Notes: generated by a model not told the origin, from the sequence alone. Positions 45,983 through 57,807 are shown, counted from the first letter of the stretch. The stretch is 64,000 nucleotides of DNA from Cephalopachus bancanus (GCA_027257055.1 JAPVLO010000059.1:1984001-2048000); one strand, 5' to 3'. A program made the numbers and translations.

Positions 45983-48180
45983 TATTTTCATTTTAGATTC
46001 TTATCTATATGAGACTCAGTAAGTAGAATAGCAATCTAACCAGTATAAGCCAAATGAATTATAAGCACAGGACTCAAGGTGATTGTAATAATATTCAGAA
46101 GGATGCTGAATGATTGATTAGTGGGTCATGATGTTCTGATATTTGTGAATGAGCTGTGCAATCTTAATGAACTTCATGCAAAATCCATTTCTTCTCCTGT
46201 TGCGCATCCTGTCATGAAAATGGGGAACTGCTCAGATTCCCGCTCTAGCTAATAACACTTACAAAAATTAAAATTTGGTATCAATTTTTCCTGAGTTGAC
46301 CGAGTTGCTGTAGTTAACCATGAATTTATTTCTCATTTTGAAGATCATGGTCACAGAGACTCCAAAAATTCCTAGTTAGTACACAGATGGGACCTGGCAA
46401 TAAACACTTAAAAGAATCCTCTGTTGGAAGAATGAATGAGACAAGAGACTGATAGTCTTCATCCCTCCAAAGAGGTATCTTCCACCTCTTCTCTATGATT
46501 GTTAGTGAGTGCCATTCATCTAACACAAAGAGCAGATTTTACCCTTCATTTTCAAGTATGTTGTCTATTAACAATTTCCATGAGCACTCTAATTATTCAA
46601 GGTTCTCCTTAATGGACCGCTGCCAGTACCAACCATCAAGCTAATGATCTGTGCTTGCCAGCTCCAAGGCAAGGGACCACTCTTGGGCATATCTCCCCAG
46701 AACTCAAAGAAGAATCCCCTTTGCAAATGATCTTGGAGAAGCAGGTGCCCCTCCCTTCCTGCCAGAGGCTATAAGAGCACCGGGTAGGGGCATAAAGGAA
46801 GGGGAAAATAAAACCTAGTAATTCATATTGGTTGAGATTATTGACTTCACTTTCAAAGGAAGATAAAATAAAAAGGAAGAGCCTTGTTTCTGAAAGGTGA
46901 GATAGAGAACATTATCCTGCATTTCATCAATGTCAGCTTTTTTATGTCATGCGACAGTCTATCTCCTGTGACTTGTCAATGGCACCATACAGTGAAGCTA
47001 AAAGGTTGAAGGTTATTTCTGTAACGATTGATACTCTTTCTACCACAGCAGTCAAGCATCTGAAGATTCTTCCTTTCTCTCCTCCGCTCTGGTGAATCCT
47101 GTTTAAAGCTCTTGGGTGAAAGAGCTGCAAACCCCAGCAGACATCAAACCCGAAACACTAACTTGACATATCAGGATGTGTGATGCTATTCACTGCACAG
47201 TTTCAACCCCTTCAGGCACACTTGAAATACAGTTGGAGAATTCTTTGAACATGGGGTAAAAGTATGTGGATGACCTACATTGTCACTGGATTCTCTTCAG
47301 CCATATAAGGAAGATGCTTTGGGTCAGCATGCATTATCAGCTAATGGGAATATTGCCCCAAATCGTGTGTGACAGAATCATGGAAAAACGTGCAGGTAAG
47401 TCAATCCACACTCATTCCCTGTCCCTATCCTTCCCACTTCACAAACCTAAATAGAAATACACAAACAGGAATTCCAATGAATCAAAAGGAATATGTGGAG
47501 AATCTCAATAGCTTTGGGGCATAGTATAACATCCTTGAAAACAGTGATTATTTTAGACTCCACAAACAAGGTGGAAATAAATTTGCATCACTGTTTAGGG
47601 CAGGAGGAATAGCAGAAACATGTTTTCTGATTTATAAATGTCACATATGGTGTTCTTTGTTTTATTGGGTAGAGAGGCAACGTGTAACAACAAATTTAAA
47701 ATCTTATTTTTTGTGACAATCACAGTTTTAAATTAACAAATAAAAGCAAAGTGGAATAATCTTTGCCACTCAACAGAGAAATAGTAAAATATCAAGTCCC
47801 TTAGAAACATCACTATCCCCTCATCAAAGGTTAGGATGATCATCAAGATATTTCAGGAAATTAATGTCCTAAGTCAAGAAAAGGTCAGTGACAGTGGGAA
47901 TTCTTATACATCTTCAGGAGACAAAAGCCCCTGGGGAAGAGAAACCAGGCTGCCTGGTGACATTTAGCAGAAATCTCTATCTGTTAGAAGAACTTGGATC
48001 CCCACGGCCACCCAAACTTCAACTTAATAGTCAACAGAGAAAAAAAAATTCCAGGAGGGAAGATATAGAATAAAAATGAGAACAGGGATAACTTACGCAC
48101 CACTCTGAAAAGTTGCTGCAACTGGCAAGGAAAAAGTGAAGTACTATAATTGCCAGAAATTATAATGCTACATGCAATGG
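45983..48180. other. Unique non-coding sequence
   Basis: No named repeat over 2.2 kb. A TATA-like 'ggctataagagcaccggg' at 46768-46785 was noted but has no CpG island, initiator context or downstream exon to support a promoter. Confidence 0.4.
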
Positions 48181-48184
48181 ACAT

Positions 48185-48660
48185 CTGTTGTTTTTGATTA
48201 TCCAGTATTCATTCCTTCGATCTGATCTTCGGAGAATCATTTTTTGCCTACTCTCAGGTCATGTGATTTAAGAAGTCACAGGTATGTGACTAGACTGAAC
48301 GATTCATTCTCTAACCTCATCCTTCCTAGGGGAGATGGTCTAAGGACTTTTCCTGAAACTATTAGAAGAGAGTGGCTTTCTTGGCAGTGGGTTAATAAGA
48401 TGGACAGAGGTAGTCAGAGTAACAGGTCAGCAGGCAGGCTGGCAACCACCTTCATCACCATACAAGGAAAATCTTCCAGAGGATAAAGGTATCACAGAAG
48501 AAAGCAGAGGCAAGAGATGGCCAGAGACCCTTAACATCATATGAATCTCTAAATCCAGCCATGAATGAAGATGTGTATCACCATTATTTGAACCAATAAC
48601 TTTTCATGTTTGCTGAAATTACTTTGATATGTATTTCTATCACCTGCAACTGATAGCTCA
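48185..48660 (+). mobile_element. Ancient LTR-like repeat, family A (copy 4, best preserved)
   Basis: In order: 'tctcaggtcatgtgatttaagaagtcac', 'aaggacttttcctgaaactattagaagagagtggctttc', 'gaagaaagcagaggcaagagatggccagagaccc' and 'gaaccaataacttttcatg…gatatgtatttctatcacctgcaactgatagc'. It is the plus-strand form of the pattern seen reversed at 24190. It looks like a solitary LTR of an old family but I could not name it. Confidence 0.5.
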
Positions 48661-49870
48661 ATCCACATGAGGTATGAATGTGCAGTATATAAATTGCCTT
48701 AACAAATGGACCATGTCTTGCTCCCCACTGTAACTCCACACTTGGAACAAGGATCAATGTGAGAAGACTTCAAATTATTATTCAATAAATAGATAAATGT
48801 TTTAAAAATGGGTATTTATTGACTCAAGAATTATCTCCCAAATTCACAGCCTTTAAAAATGAAAGATAATCAAAACAGGTTTGTCCTTTACATCAAAATC
48901 CTAGCAAGATTAAACACTGGACAAAAAGTAACACTCTCTCATATCTATTTGACTGGAGACAAATTATTACATCTACACAGTAGTTTCTGACAGATGTTTA
49001 TGAACAGATAATCTACACAACATTTTTAATGGTTAAACCTATTTAATTATTTTTCTTCTACAAACAGAAACACCAATGCCAAAATACTGAGCAACTCTCC
49101 TAAAAACAAGGCATGCAATCTCAAATTCTTGATTTTTAGAAGAGATTATTAGATACACAAAAATAAGGAGTCAACTTCTTGGGGAGAACTAAAGACCTAT
49201 TAATAGTCATGAAGAAAAGATCTGACTTTATATCCCCAGTCAACCTTGGGAACCTGGTGAAACTAAGCATTTTTCAAGGACCCTCCATTTTCTATTACCG
49301 CAAGAAAATGAAAACATTTGTATCTTTTAGTTTAACTTTACTATCATGTTTTTGTTTCCCAAATTTGAATGCAGGGCAGTATTTATAAGAGATGCTGTTT
49401 TTTTTCAAAAATACTTTCCTTCCTTCAGCTAATGTAAAACAAATCTTTTATTCTGAAAATGACTTTTTATTGGTGGTTCCTACATTACATTTTGTAGCAA
49501 GTAAAATGATTCTTCCCTTCTATAGAAAAACTCAGACAACTACATATTGGGAGGAAAGTTTGTGTGCATTTGGAGCCCATTGGAAGATGTTTTATTTGGC
49601 CATATGATATGGTACTCCCATTGCACCCCATCATCTAATGACTCATCACAAAAGCAATCCTCTCCAAAGTGAGAGACTGCAAAGAAGATGACTAACCGTG
49701 GAAACCAATTGGATGTAGAACAGTTGAATGGCTTCCACTTTATTTTTCAAAGCAAATGTAAAAATCCCAGAGTAAAATTGCCCTTTTTTCTTTTGCCATC
49801 ACATAGTCTTTGGTGGCTTTTTAAGTCACACCTTCTCATTTTCATGTTTTTATTTCAAAGTAATCCTTTC
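48661..49870. other. Unique AT-rich sequence
   Basis: No exon or named repeat. Open frames at 49179-49607 are chance frames in AT-rich DNA. Confidence 0.4.
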
Positions 49871-49874
49871 TTTT

Positions 49875-50060
49875 TTCCCCTGCTCAACATTTATGAAATG
49901 CCTTCCACATGCCAGGCAGTGAGTCAGAGCTGAGAACACAGTCATGAACAGAAAGCCACACAGCCTCAGCTTTTATGGAATGTCTAGGCTAACAGGGAAA
50001 AGAGATATTAATCAAATAGGCACATAAGTAAACATACAATAAAAGGTTCATGTTTCTCGA
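49875..50060 (-). mobile_element. L2 3' end, reverse orientation
   Basis: 'catttatgaaatgccttccacatgccaggcag', 'gagaacacagtcatgaacagaaagcc', 'cttttatggaatgtctaggctaacaggg' and 'aataggcacataagtaaac' follow reversed L2. Confidence 0.6.
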
Positions 50061-50650
50061 ACTTCACATAATAGAAGAATGAAACTAAATCTGGGAAGTC
50101 AGGAGAGCCTGTTAAAGGAGTGAAGATGTGAGTTGAGGATCAGGTAGCAAATGGGCTTGGAAGAAGTGTGTTTTGTTGGGATAGAAGGAAGAAGAAGTGG
50201 GATAGAGGCAGAAAAGGTAAAAATAAAAACAAAGAATAGCAGCTACAGAGATCCTGAAGTACAGAAAACCTTAGTGCATTTGACAAACTACAAGAAGACC
50301 AGGTGGCTGGATTCCAAGAAAAGGCTGGTGTGAGAAGGGAAGAGACTACTCCAAGCAAGACTGTTCGGGCTGTTTTAGGATGAAGGTCTTCATTTCACTA
50401 GCATTAAGAAAGATCCAACTTCATTCAAGGGGCAAAACTGGTTATATTCAATACATTTTTCATGTACCTAACATTTCAGTAGAAGTGAAATAGAGAATTC
50501 CACCACATTCTGCTTGCTTCACCTACATATCACTGTATTGTATTGGTAACTAATAAGACATATTTTCCTTACCTCCATTTTCCATGTACACACCATTGTT
50601 TTATTTGCTCTTCTGGTGGTCATGATACTTGTAATTTAAAATAGCAATTA
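50061..50650. other. Unique non-coding sequence
   Basis: Nothing recognised. The antisense pair of open frames at 50140-50358 is chance. Confidence 0.4.
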
Positions 50651-50654
50651 TTAT

Positions 50655-50757
50655 AAATCATAATCATAGCAGCTAAAATTTGCTGAAGACTCATTGTAAG
50701 CAAGATACTAAACCAACTACTTTCTGTGCATTTCCACACTGAAATCTGCTACAACCT
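50655..50757 (-). mobile_element. MIR fragment, reverse orientation
   Basis: 'cagctaaaatttgctgaagactcattgtaagcaagatactaaacc' and 'tgcatttccacactgaaatctgctacaac' resemble the reversed MIR 3' half. It is cut off by the Alu insertion. Confidence 0.5.
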
Positions 50758-50763
50758 TAAAAA

Positions 50764-50789
50764 GACGGTCCAAGCCTTTTTGGACCGTC
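50764..50789. repeat. Perfect 10-bp inverted repeat across the Alu 5' junction
   Basis: GACGGTCCAA (50764-50773), a six-base loop, then TTGGACCGTC (50780-50789). The left arm is genomic target sequence and the right arm lies inside the Alu start, so the foldback formed at or after insertion. Confidence 0.95.
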
Positions 50790-51060
50790 GGTGGCTCAGC
50801 CTATAATCTCGCGCCTTTGGGAGGCTGAGGTGAGTGGATTGCCTGAACCCGCGGGTTCAAGACCCATCTGGGCAGCGAGACCTCATCTCTACAATAAATC
50901 AAAAAATCAGCCGGGCGTGGTAGCGCATGCCTGTAATTCCGGCTATTCAGAAGGCTGAGGCGGAAGTATCGCTGGAGCCCAGCAGGCAAGGCTGCGGTGG
51001 CTGGGAGCAGCCACTGCACTCCAGTCTGGGAGACCAAGTGAAACTCCAACTCAAAAAAAA
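50774..51060 (+). mobile_element. Alu, young subfamily, with inverted-repeat scar at its 5' end
   Basis: The body from 50789 ('cggtggctcagcctataatctcgcgcc') to 'caactcaaaaaaaaaaaa' is young subfamily with 'gtggctgggagcagccactgcac'. The target duplication is aaagacggtccaa at 50761-50773 and aaagacagtccaa at 51061-51073 (one mismatch). The expected Alu start gccgggctcgg is instead gcc + tttttggaccgt + cgg: the 12 bases at 50777-50788 replace gggct and include the reverse complement of the adjoining target copy. Confidence 0.93.
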
Positions 51061-51232
51061 AAAGACAGTCCAATCCAAAGCTAGCCTCTCAAGCTGTATG
51101 AATCAGAAACTAGTGATCACGAAGGGCCATGCAGTAGAAACCCACCATCCCCAAACTGGAACGTCAGGGTTCAGACTCCATTAGTCATATCTTAGAAGGC
51201 AACCTTAATTGTCCTACTGATACCGCTTCTTT

Positions 51233-51249
51233 ATATATATATATATATA
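51233..51249. repeat. (TA)n tract at an Alu tail
   Basis: tatatatatatatatat next to the T-rich end of the minus-strand Alu, probably a mutated A-tail. Confidence 0.9.
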
Positions 51250-51250
51250 A

Positions 51251-51535
51251 AATTTTTGAGTTGGATGCTCACTCTGTCACCCAGGCTAGAGCGCAGTAGC
51301 ACACTCACGGCCATCCCAGCATCAACCTGCTGGGCTCTGGCAATCCTTCTGCCTCAGCCTTCCAAGTAGCCAGAACTACAGGCGCGTGTTACCACACCCA
51401 GCTAATTTTTTGGTTTATTGTGGAGATGAGGTCTCACCAAGTTGCCTGGGCTGGTCTCAAACCCGCAAGCTCAGGCAATCCACTCACCTCAGTCTCCCAA
51501 AGTGCTAGGATTACAGAATGAGCCACTGAGCCTAG
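51251..51535 (-). mobile_element. Alu, intermediate subfamily
   Basis: 'gagttggatgctcactctgtcacccaggctagagcgcag', 'cacggccatcccagcatcaacctgctgggctctggc', 'ttttttggtttattgtggagatgagg' and 'gtctcaaacccgcaagctcagg'. It has the gagttgg/tttattgt marks but not the GCGGG/CCCGC pair, so it sits between AluJ-like and the young form. Confidence 0.92.
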
Positions 51536-51612
51536 CCTTTTTAAATTTTTTATTTTAAATATGTGGGGTATAATTCAGGTTAGGTATACAAATGTTCATT
51601 ATGCAGGTACCA
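51536..51612 (-). mobile_element. LINE-1 3' terminus, very short
   Basis: 'tttttaaattttttattttaaatatgtggggtataattcaggttaggtatacaaatgttcattatgcagg' matches the first about 75 bases of the reversed L1 at 13684-13766. It directly follows the 5' end of the Alu before it. Confidence 0.75.
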
Positions 51613-52340
51613 TTGATTGCTCTTAAGAGTTTATTTCAGAAAAAGAAAGAAAAACAGTCACCATTTTTAAATTTACAACTTTTCCTCTGGAACAGGTTTT
51701 CTTTAAACCCAGAACAGAGGACAGAAAATAGGCTTCCCTGCCAGTTACTGAAAGGTCTGCTGGAAAGGACTCCTGGGTAAGAAAGATAAGAGGCAATCCC
51801 TGGCACATGGGCAGGTGCACTGCATGATTGAGTGTGGACTGGTGGACATCTCTGGGACTCCAGAACTTTGGGGAATTCTTCATGGTGTCCACTCTACCCC
51901 TCCCAGATCTTAGTGAGCTCTGTGGGGTCAGAGGAGCCCTTCTTCCAGGTTTTCCCTTTCCTCCTCAGCAGAGAAACTGGAGAAAGGACATTAAATTCAG
52001 TACAGTCACTTTGAGTGCTAAAATGTTTCCAGGATCAGTGGTGGTGCTAAATTACCTACATGTTTCTAATATTTTTAATAGAAGACTTTTTTTTTAAAAA
52101 AAATCTCATGACAAAAATGCAGTGTCCTTTAGGAAAGGGCCCCAGTCCCCTGGCTGGCCACCTCCCAGGTATTCTTTTTCCCTCATATGGGACTCTTTGA
52201 TCTGCAAAAGATGTTTGGTCTTGGCATGCTTCTAGATTAAGATTTTGATTGCTTTGTTTTGTATTTTGTTTACATTTAAATGCAGCTTATATGTCCCTGA
52301 AAGCTAATTTTTGACCTTTTTAAGTGAAAATAAAGCCTGC
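51613..52340. other. Unique non-coding sequence
   Basis: No repeat or gene recognised. Overlapping open frames at 51623-52097 on both strands are uninformative. Confidence 0.4.
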
Positions 52341-52344
52341 ATTT

Positions 52345-52455
52345 TTTTAGTCCTTATGTTACAAAACTGAGGCTTAGAAAGAAAATATAATTTGGCTAAA
52401 ATCACATGCTAATGAGAAGCCAAGTTGGAACACAATTACAAGTCTATTTGATTGT
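52345..52455 (-). mobile_element. MIR fragment, reverse orientation
   Basis: 'gttacaaaactgaggcttagaaagaaaatataatttggctaaaatcacatgctaatgag' follows reversed MIR. Confidence 0.6.
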
Positions 52456-52469
52456 GAGGTTCATACTTT

Positions 52470-53775
52470 CTTAAAGAAATTGAGGTAAAATTCACATAAT
52501 ATAAAATTAATCATTTAAAATGAACAATTTAGGAGTTCATAATGTTGTACAACCTCTATCTAGTTCCAAAACATTTTCATCATCCCAAAATAAAACACCA
52601 TGCCCATCAAGCAGTTATTACCTGTTTTATTTTTTCCCTAGAAACTACCAATGTGCTTTTTGTCTCTATGGATTTACCAATTTTTGGCTATTTCAAATAA
52701 ATGGAACCATACAACATGGGAAATTTTATGTCTGGCTTCTTTCACTTAATATAGTGTTTTCAGGTTTATTCAAACTGTAGCATATATCAGTACTTCACTG
52801 CTTCTTTCTGATTGAATCATATTCCACTGTACATATATCACAAATTGTTTATCCATTCACCAATTGATGGATATTTGGGAACTTTTGGCTATTATGAATA
52901 GTGCTGCTATAAACACATGTATACAAGTATTTGTTTGAATGCCTATTTTCAATTCTTTTGGGTATATACTTAGTGGAATTGCTGGATTATGTGAGAATTT
53001 TGCTTAACTTCCTAAGGAACCACCCAACTGTTTTCCAGAGTAGCTGCAACATTTTACGTTTCCACCAGCCATTGTAGCAAAGGTTCCCTCGCATTTCTTT
53101 ACAGATGCTCCTTGACTTAAAATGGCGCTGTGTCCCAATAAATTCATTTTAAGTAGAAAATATCATAAGATGAAAATGCATTTAATGCTGACAACATGGC
53201 AAGATGATCCCTGACTTAACAATGATTCAACTTATGATTTGAATTTACCCTAGTGTGAAACTAATGTGTTCAGTATAAGCCATAACCTAAGTTGTACGGA
53301 GTTCTTTGACTTATGATGAAGTAACACTGATGTGTGTTGCTATCTGTTGTTTAGATTATATCCATCCCAGTGAGTATGAAGTGGCATCCTTATGGTTTTG
53401 ATTTGCATTTCCCAAATGAGTAATGATATTAAGCACCTTTCCATGTGTTTGTTAGTCATTTGGGTATCATCTCTAAGGAAATGTCTGTTCAAGTCCTCTG
53501 CCCATGGGGTTGTTTGTCTTCTTACTGGTGAATTGCATATCTTTGGATACAAGACCCTCATCAGATATTTTATTTGCAAATACCTACTCCAATTCTGTAG
53601 GATCTTTTCACTTAGTGATATGTTTTGAAGCACAAAAGTTTTTAGCTTTAATGAAGTTCAACTTATTTTTTCTTATGTTACCTGTGCTTTTGATGTCACA
53701 TCTAAGAACCCATTTCCAAATCCAAGGTCATAAAGATTTACCTTTATGCCTTCCTCTAAGTGTTTTATGATTGTA
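52470..53775 (-). mobile_element. Ancient L1M (ORF2 end and 3' UTR), split by a Tigger-like element
   Basis: Reversed L1 text in order: 'ttgaggtaaaattcacataatataaaattaatcatt', 'aacctctatctagttccaaaacattttcatc', 'gaatcatattccactgtacatatatcac', 'gtgctgctataaacacatgtatacaag', 'agtggaattgctggattatg', then after the insert 'tccttatggttttgatttgcatttcccaaatgag' and 'ttagtcatttgggtatcatc'. The minus-strand reading at 53340-53633 is decayed ORF2 C-terminus. L1MB/L1MC age. Confidence 0.85.
53102..53346 (+). mobile_element. Tigger-like DNA transposon nested in L1M
   Basis: 'cagatgctccttgacttaaaatggcgctgtgtcccaataaattc', 'tagaaaatatcataagatgaaaatgcatttaat' and a right end 'gctatctg' give short inverted ends CAGAT/ATCTG. 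It interrupts L1M sequence that resumes at about 53350. The right terminal repeat is poorly matched beyond five bases, so the exact subfamily is unclear. Confidence 0.65.
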
Positions 53776-54455
53776 GCTCTTGTATTAGGCTGTACATGAT
53801 ATTAGGTATCCCCTACTATTAACCACTAACCTATGTAAGACATTGCTGGCAAACCTGAAGTAAATGTTATCTTCTAAAAATGAAAATATAGAAAATGAAA
53901 TCAACCATCTGTGAAAGAGACTTACATCTATAAAGAAGTAGGAGGAACATTCTACTTTCTTTCAGGAAAGCAGGAGTTTAATGTTCACGGGCTGGTACTG
54001 AGGGCTGTTTTGTTCAGCCATCAGAATGTGGAACCTTTTTTATATTTGTTACTAACCAAAGTGAGAAATTTTCACATAAAGTTCTAGACTTTCTGTTTCC
54101 TTTAGAAATACTGGAAATTATGGACATGGTTACCTGGAGCTGGAGAGACACGAGGGTTCTCTGAATCCCTGAGGGAGGGAAATCTCTTCTGTATGTCATA
54201 ACCCAACAGGCCCATCAACATTTGGGTTTCAACCTCTACCTATGAAGGAACTCTGGTGTTATAGCCTTATCAGTCTTTACAGATCCCTGTCTGAAGAAAG
54301 ACAGTCATATGAAGAAAAATCAGGGATTAAAGCCTAGGGTAGGTCTATGAGAAATGTATATCCCTGAGAGGAAGATCAGCACCAAGGCTGGTGACACTCA
54401 CCATTAGGATTGTGGCTCTTCCACCTACAGCTTGTAAAGAGGTTTTCTCTGCCAC
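53776..54455. other. Unique non-coding sequence
   Basis: Nothing recognised. Confidence 0.4.
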
Positions 54456-54459
54456 TCTC

Positions 54460-54865
54460 CTTTGGCCAATTCCTCCTTCTTTATGCTTTAATTTAGATGT
54501 CAATTTCTCCAGGATGCCTTTTCACACCCTCCACATGAAGATTAAGTAACCTCTTATGTCTCATCATAACACTGTTCCAGAACCAGCTATGTAATTTGCA
54601 GGGCCCAGTACAAAATGAAAATTTGAAGACTTTTATTCAGAAAGTATTAACATTATATAAACCATCCCAAGAGAGTGACAATAGAGCATTAAGTATGTTT
54701 GGGGGGGAAGGGATTCTAAGTCTGGGATCCTGAAGCTGCACAGGCCACAGGCCTGGGGAGCAGATGCTATACTTTTCTTCCACTTGTGGTCCTTGAATCA
54801 CCCCATCAATTAACACGGTGCCTGGCATGTAGTAAACTTTAAGAAATATGAGTTGACTCTGAATG
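54460..54865 (+). mobile_element. L2 3' part split by an unidentified old repeat
   Basis: 'gccaattcctccttctttatgctttaatttagatgtcaatttctccaggatgcc' (54468-54521) and 'taacacggtgcctggcatgtagtaaac' (54811-54837) are L2 in the same orientation. Between them, 54590-54765, 'gcagggcccagtacaaaatgaaaat' and 'gagtgacaatagagcattaag' recall an ancient DNA-type repeat whose name I cannot give with confidence. Confidence 0.5.
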
Positions 54866-55780
54866 AGAGGATGGGGGTGGATAAGGATTAAACCACCACC
54901 CAAATTCTGAGCTATTGTTCTAACATCTATTGTACTATGCACTGCTCTGAAAATGCTCCTTCAAATTTTGTCTACTATAACAATGACACTATGTCAACCT
55001 ATCCATGGAGCCCAGCAGTGTTAATGCCACAAGTTAATAAACCCACCCCCCCGCCCCCGCATTCCCCATGGAGCTGGCTTCTTATTAAAATGAAGCTTTA
55101 GAATCTAGATAATCAGGGCATAGTATACTGAATGTCTACTCCTAAAATTATGCAAAGCTAAGCTACGTATATTGCCTCATAAAATATAAAACTAATGTCA
55201 CCTGAGTGCCTAAAGAGGAGAATGTGGAACGTTGAACAGGGTGAGCTCCTGTTATTAGCCTGGAAATAATTACCCCATTCTGAATCTGTCTTACAGGGTA
55301 TCTCAGAGTCTGAGATAATAGCACAATTACACATGCTAGCCCTTTCCAACTGTAATACCCTAAAAGATGGGGAGTAGGTAGGGAAAAGGGGCAAAACCAA
55401 ACAAAAAGAAAAGACTAAATTATTTTTACCCAATATAATGGCTCTTTGGAAAGTCTAAATGGCAGTATTAGCAAAATTACATCGTACATTTCAGAAAGGA
55501 GAGGCTGGATAGCAGGTAAAAAACTAAGCACATTCTAAAAATATATTCTACAAATGACAATAAAGATGAGAAATGCACAGTTTTCAGAAGGGCAACAGGT
55601 AAACATTTCCACCTCCTTTAAAACATTAGAGCATCACCAACAAATCTTTCACCAATTTAGAAGTTAAAACATTTAGGACTCAAAGCTATTAACAACATCA
55701 AACTTAATGTTAGCAGAGGCCAGTGGATTTCATGAATGTTAACCACCTGGTTCAGCCCACAGAAAACACAGCTCAGTCTT
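54866..55780. other. Unique non-coding sequence
   Basis: No gene or named repeat. A C-rich run (cccacccccccgcccccgc) lies at 55043-55061. Confidence 0.4.
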
Positions 55781-55785
55781 TAGCA

Positions 55786-55992
55786 GCACATTCCAATAGA
55801 ACTTTCTTTAATAAGAGAAATGTTTTATATCTGTCCTGTCCAATATGGCAGTCACTAACTACATGTATCTACTGAGCATTTGAAATGGGCTAATGTATCT
55901 GAAAAATGAATTTTATTTTTATTGAATTTAATTAATTTAAATTGAACTATCCACATGTGGCTAGTAGCTCCTGTATTAGACAGGGCAGCACT
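55786..55992. mobile_element. Non-autonomous hAT-type DNA transposon (foldback)
   Basis: 'gcacattccaatagaactttc', 'ctgtcctgtccaatatggcagtcactaac' at the left and 'cacatgtggctagtagctcctgtattagacagggcagc' at the right are inverted copies of one another, around an AT-rich centre 'tttattgaatttaattaatttaaattgaac'. This is the layout of a mammalian Charlie-type MITE. The family name is not certain. Confidence 0.7.
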
Positions 55993-57805
55993 AGAGAAAC
56001 AATGACCCAGACAAAGCCCAACAGACAATATCTGCAGACTAGTCAGATATTAATAAGTAAAGGATATAGAAATATTCTCAACAACAATTTACCTGCATTT
56101 CATAAAGACAATCAAAATAGCCTTGAGGACAGGTAGTGAATTTATAGTTTTTCAAACTTGAAGGCAGTGTGATATATAAACAAACACCTGGCAACTACAA
56201 TAAGAAAAGAGCAAGCACCTAGGTAGTTGAGGTAGAGTCAGAGCAAGGGGAAAAACACAAGTCAAGTAAATAAGAAAGCTCATAGAGAGGGTACATGGCT
56301 CAAAGATTTGGAGAGTCAGGGGTTCCCCAAGAGGTTTCCATCTTACAAAGATGAGTCTTGGTAAATGCTACCAGGGAAATTTAGCATAAGCGGGAAGCTG
56401 GTTTAATGAAAAGAGCTCCATCAATCATGAACTACTGGTAATCCTGCTGCAGCCTTCAGATAGCAAGCCATAATATCCCTCGTTTGGAAACAGAAGCGCT
56501 TTTTGGCTACTCGGTGTTTTCTCCAATTCCTCTAACTGGTGGGGGGAAGGTCATGAAAAGAAACTGAGTGGGGCAAAGCAAGAAGAAAGGCAGGAAATCC
56601 AAAGCAGAGGACCAGAAGCAGGAAAGAGAAATAAAAAATAAAATTGTGAGAGGAAATGAAATGCTCATACGGAGATGGGATGCTCCCAGGGTGAAAATGA
56701 TGAAAAATCAGAGGGGAGGGAACTTGCCCAAGCAGTTCACAAAGACCTTTGCGAACTTATGTACAAACCCACAAATTACACACATGCCTCCTAGGAGCTC
56801 CGCATGCTGCACATAAAAATAAATATATGCTATTAAATAAATAATAAGGAGGGGAAAGAGAGAGGGGACCAGGGAAATAATATAATAAACCAAGGCCAAA
56901 ACAAAAAATAGCTACAAGAACTTGAACTTGGCCTAGAATTTGACAGCGGTGAGTTACTTAATCCAGAACAAATGAAAGTGCCAGGCAAACGTGTTAGCAC
57001 AACCGGCTATGATAAAACTAAAGGCATTAACACAGGTATTGGTAACTTGGAGGAATTCTTTATGATCCAATTCTCCCCAACACTGTAGTTTCAAATTAAA
57101 AATAAAAAGTAATGCAAGTAAAAGCTATGCTTCTAAATGCAGTGCCTTCACATAGCAGTAGGTCAAAGCAGTAAAGGCTTTCTGGGGCTGGGAAACAGAT
57201 TCCATTCCATAGCACACCATGGAGGAAGGTGTTTACTGAAAGTGCCAGCTTTAGCACAGTTTGTTTTGCACTCTGAAATTAGTGGTTTTTGAATCACTTC
57301 CTAAGATATTATTTTATTGTACATTCAACAATGTCAGTTGACCTATAATGACACCACACCAAGTGACACACTCATCTCTCTCAGGTTCAAATAAAGCCTT
57401 CTCTGTCTTTCAAGACTTCATTTTTCTAAAAAAGATTCCCATGAAAATACTGTCGTATCCTTTGCTTTGTCACAGTCACATTTTGGTGTAGCTGGATTGG
57501 GTCTGAACTGAGAATCTGAGAGAAGACAGGTACTTAAAGTCCTGAAGCTGCTGGTATACTATGCAGGATTACTATCACAATGGAGATTCAATGCCAAGAG
57601 CCCCACCTATGGAAAGGAAGGCAGGATTCGTTTTCTACCTTGCAGCATCAGAATTAAATGAAATATGAGGTGTCCCAGCTTACTGTCTAAACCACTGAAA
57701 GAAACAATTTCTAGCTAAGGAAGTATTTAAAAGAACTGAGGATACTTGGTTAATTACAGTCCGCAAGCTGACTGAACTTCCTGATTTTCACCTTTTTCTT
57801 CAGTG
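55993..57805. other. Unique non-coding sequence
   Basis: No named repeat in 1.8 kb. The 56930-57060 stretch is non-repetitive and unusually complex, and may be constrained. A basic open frame at 56568-56816 comes from purine-rich DNA and is not called. Confidence 0.4.
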
Positions 57806-57807
57806 TA

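Noticed and set aside
46768..46800. TATA-box promoter
   Set aside because: Only a single TATAAG-like match, with no CpG island, initiator or transcript signs.
56568..56816. Basic 82-residue protein
   Set aside because: Composition reflects purine-rich DNA; no family likeness and no conservation evidence.
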